Below, one piece after another: positions 22,966 through 25,072 of a DNA stretch of 25,072 bases (positions are counted from its first letter, which is position 1; each line of letters starts with the position of its first letter). This stretch comes from JAAZZIT01 sp964480525 (GTDB lineage Bacteria; Bacillota; Clostridia; Oscillospirales; Ruminococcaceae): positions 1 to 25,072 of the forward strand of contig CAYZOV010000025.1 in NCBI GenBank assembly GCA_964480525.1, in the 5' to 3' direction. A program made the translations under genes and the position numbers. The notes under the pieces are model-generated. The model was not told the DNA's origin, searched no databases, and saw only the letters and a program-made list of their open reading frames with translations.

Positions 22966-23060
22966 TTTAAAAACCTCCATAAAATCAGTATGCCTAAAAT
23001 ATACAATTTCAATGTTAAAGAGGTGTTTTTAAAATGTTTTAGTTTTGTTTTCGTGAAAAA

Positions 23061-24803
23061 TTATCCCAAATCGTGCTTGTCGCAAAGGGTGATTTTGTCG
23101 GTTGATTTGCCATCGGTTTCAAAAATCACAATAGTATTTTTGCCGATTTTCAAAAGTGGTGCCGGAAGATACAGGGTTTTCTGCGGGCCTATCTCCCAAA
23201 AACGACCCAAATTAAAGCCGTTTACAAACACAACGCCTTTACCAAATCCCGTTGCGTTCACAAATGTGTCGCAAACCTCGTCAACGTCAAATTCAAATTG
23301 GTAAAATGCAGGCGTGCCGTCCGCATAATCGCCGTCAAAATCCACCTTTTCAAGCTGTTTTTCGTCAAGCTCCAACGGGAAAATCTCAAAGCCGAACTGT
23401 CTGTGGTCGTTAAGTCGGACGCCACCCGAAATACCCTTGCGTTGAGTTTCAATTCCAGTACCGAAATTTTCACGCCCCATATTTTCGCACAACAAATCCA
23501 CTACCCCACCTGTGGTCGAATTTTCGATTTGAGCGTTTTCGTTAATGCTTTCGTCAAACGCAGTAAAAACGTGTCTTTGGTTGTGATAGCACAAAACTCG
23601 GTCGTTTGCCCCCTCAACCTGAATTTCTTTTAACACTTCGCCATTTTTAAGCTTGGTTCTGTAAAGAATATAGCCGTAACTCTGGTCGATTTCTTCCATT
23701 GCGACAGGGTACAGCGATTTTACAGGCGTTGAGATTTTTTCTAAAACCGAAAAAAGGCTGACCTTTTTATTGCAAGAAATTTCACCGTAAGTCTTGCGTT
23801 TAATTTTCGTTGACAATATAATTTCCCTTGTGGGTGCGTATTTTGAAATAATCTCCTTGAAAAGCCTATATTTCGGGGTAATCTGTCCGTCCTCGGTAAG
23901 TGGTGCGTCATAATCGTATGACGTTACATCGGCTGTTTTTTTGCCGTTATTTCGACCACTCATAAAACCGAAATTCGTTCCGCCCTCGAACATATAAAAG
24001 TTAAGACTGCCACGCTTTAAAAGTTCCTCAAGCTCTTCACCTGCTTTTTCAGGGGTCGTAACATGGTGTTCTTCGCCCCAAGCGTCAAACCAACCGTTCC
24101 AAAATTCCATACACATCAAAGGCTTGTTGTCGCCCATATATTTTTTCATTTCGCCAAACTGCCACTCTGCCGCCGAGCCGAAATTTCCCGTTGGCAAAGC
24201 ACCCTCTACCATACCCGACTTGAAAACCGATTCTTTCCACGGGCCGTCCGACGTCACAAAAGGAACAGTTATGCCTAAATTTCTCATTGTGTCACGCAAA
24301 AATTCCAGATACGCTGTGTCATTTCCGTAATAGCCGTACTCGTTTTCAATTTGCACAAGAATAATTTTGCCACCCTTGTCAATTTGATACGGCACAAGCT
24401 TAGGAATTAGCACCTCGTAGTATTCCTTAACAGCTTTTAAATACGGCTCGTAGCTACATCTAAGCTTCATTCCCTTGTCTTTTAAAAGCCACGACGGAAG
24501 TCCGCCCATTTCCCACTCGGCACAAATATACGGCGACGGTCGGATAATTATGTAAAGCCCCAAATTTTGTGCAAGGCTTATAAATTTTTCTACATCGCAA
24601 ATTCCGTCAAAGTTAAACTCGCCCTTTTTCGGTTCGTGCAAATTCCACGGAATATAGGTTTCCACCGTATTACAGCCCATATTTACAAGCTTTTCTAGTC
24701 TGTCCTGCCAATACTCGGGAACAGTTCTGAAATAGTGGATTGCTCCCGAAATTATTTTAAAAGGCTTTTCGTCAAGGTAAAAATCGTCTTTAATTTCAAA
24801 CAT
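23061..24803 (-). CDS. GH35 beta-galactosidase
   Basis: A 580-residue glycoside hydrolase of family 35. The catalytic TIM barrel occupies about 1-320: GAIHYFRTVPEYW, NTVETYIPWNLHEP, then the acid/base Glu155 in VQIENEYG and the nucleophile Glu233 in CMEFWNGW, 78 residues apart as in human GLB1. FYMFEGGTNFGF is another hallmark. The C-terminal beta-sandwich domains follow and end with the GFNLGRFWEIGPQ signature typical of bacterial GH35. No signal peptide, so it removes terminal beta-galactose from imported oligosaccharides. The start is the ATG at 24803 with TTGGAGAA upstream. It begins only about 20 bases after the purC terminator. Confidence 0.96.
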   Translation of the reverse strand: MFEIKDDFYLDEKPFKIISGAIHYFRTVPEYWQDRLEKLVNMGCNTVETYIPWNLHEPKKGEFNFDGICDVEKFISLAQNLGLYIIIRPSPYICAEWEMGGLPSWLLKDKGMKLRCSYEPYLKAVKEYYEVLIPKLVPYQIDKGGKIILVQIENEYGYYGNDTAYLEFLRDTMRNLGITVPFVTSDGPWKESVFKSGMVEGALPTGNFGSAAEWQFGEMKKYMGDNKPLMCMEFWNGWFDAWGEEHHVTTPEKAGEELEELLKRGSLNFYMFEGGTNFGFMSGRNNGKKTADVTSYDYDAPLTEDGQITPKYRLFKEIISKYAPTREIILSTKIKRKTYGEISCNKKVSLFSVLEKISTPVKSLYPVAMEEIDQSYGYILYRTKLKNGEVLKEIQVEGANDRVLCYHNQRHVFTAFDESINENAQIENSTTGGVVDLLCENMGRENFGTGIETQRKGISGGVRLNDHRQFGFEIFPLELDEKQLEKVDFDGDYADGTPAFYQFEFDVDEVCDTFVNATGFGKGVVFVNGFNLGRFWEIGPQKTLYLPAPLLKIGKNTIVIFETDGKSTDKITLCDKHDLG

Positions 24804-24823
24804 AAAATTCTCCAATTTTTTCT

Positions 24824-24855
24824 AAAACAAACCCCACAACCGCAAAGCTGTGGGG
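24824..24855 (-). terminator. Terminator of purC, next to the GH35 start
   Basis: On the minus strand CCCCACA ... TGTGGGG closes a 10-base loop and is followed by TTTGTTTTA. It ends about 20 bases before the GH35 start codon, leaving no room for a separate GH35 promoter behind it. Confidence 0.88.
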
Positions 24856-24881
24856 AAAAATGTTTTCAAGTAAATATTAAA

Positions 24882-25072
24882 TTATCTATTGTTGATAAGT
24901 TTTGTAAGTTCAACAGGTTCAACAATTTTGCCGTCCTTGTAAACACGCATATTTCCCGAAGCAATTTCGTCGATAAGAATAACTTCGCCGTTGTTGTAAC
25001 CAAATTCAAACTTAATATCCCAAAGGTCAAGACCGATTGACTTGAGGTCATCAGCAACAATCTTTGTGATTT
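24882..25072 (-). CDS. purC: SAICAR synthetase, C-terminal part only
   Basis: The last 63 codons of a gene that enters from beyond the window edge. The peptide contains GLDLWDIKFEFGYNNGEV, then ILIDEIASGNMRVYKDGK, and ends ELTKLINNR. The KFEFG and LIDEI..GNMR pattern is that of the C-terminus of PurC, which joins aspartate to CAIR in purine synthesis (the Clostridia type with GNMRVYKDG). The start and the N-terminal ATP-binding half are not in the window. A terminator follows. Confidence 0.85.
   Translation of the reverse strand, partial: ITKIVADDLKSIGLDLWDIKFEFGYNNGEVILIDEIASGNMRVYKDGKIVEPVELTKLINNR

Noticed and set aside
1..25072. Mobile elements, CRISPR arrays, toxin-antitoxin or defence genes
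   Set aside because: No transposase, integrase, direct-repeat array, nuclease or similar protein pattern was seen on either strand.

Overview
The window reads as chromosomal DNA of a spore-forming, low-GC Gram-positive anaerobe of the class Clostridia, probably a gut member of Oscillospirales/Ruminococcaceae. The reasons are the lon-engB and rpsF-ssb-rpsR operons in Bacillota order, the sporulation genes spoVAD-spoVAE, a YerC-type TrpR-family regulator, an ECF vitamin transporter subunit, a YolD-like/Y-family polymerase pair, strong GGAGG ribosome sites and consensus TTGACA/TATAAT promoters. The lineage is inference. Almost everything is on the minus strand; only the CNNM-family gene and its short leader ORF are on the plus strand. 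I saw no insertion sequence, phage gene, CRISPR array or rRNA.

Region by region, from left to right: 1-130 is a cut tRNA-Val(UAC) with a perfect promoter. 256-2292 is an operon yerC - class I methyltransferase - hslO, with a palindrome inside the yerC promoter. 2312-5487 is lon-engB. 5488-6708 is rpsF-ssb-rpsR. 6757-7856 is a membrane protein with RING-like and zinc-ribbon fingers. 7911-16001 mixes carbohydrate enzymes (SGNH esterase, GH31 alpha-xylosidase, a GH26-like clan GH-A protein) with a PF13679-type methyltransferase and an LCP cell-wall ligase. 16002-17375 is spoVAD-spoVAE. 17444-18962 is an ECF S component plus coaX, a pantothenate uptake and phosphorylation unit with a structured leader. 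19062-20618 is a CNNM/CorC membrane protein preceded by a 27-codon leader ORF and a terminator. 20632-22662 is a SOS-like Y-family polymerase plus YolD-like unit. 22711-24803 holds a small charged helical protein and a GH35 beta-galactosidase. 24882-25072 is the 3' end of purC.

Four carbohydrate-active proteins (SGNH, GH31, GH26-like, GH35) all lack signal peptides, so they probably finish off imported oligosaccharides, possibly xyloglucan- or galactan-type, in the cytoplasm. Two of them carry a related LacI/CcpA-type operator sharing TGTAATCGTTT. The most unusual signals are regulatory: a leader ORF ending inside a terminator hairpin upstream of the CNNM gene; alternative CCCGA/TCGGG pairings in the leader of the putative pantothenate transporter; and a terminator-like hairpin that buries the spoVAD ribosome site. 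All three are predictions from base pairing by eye.
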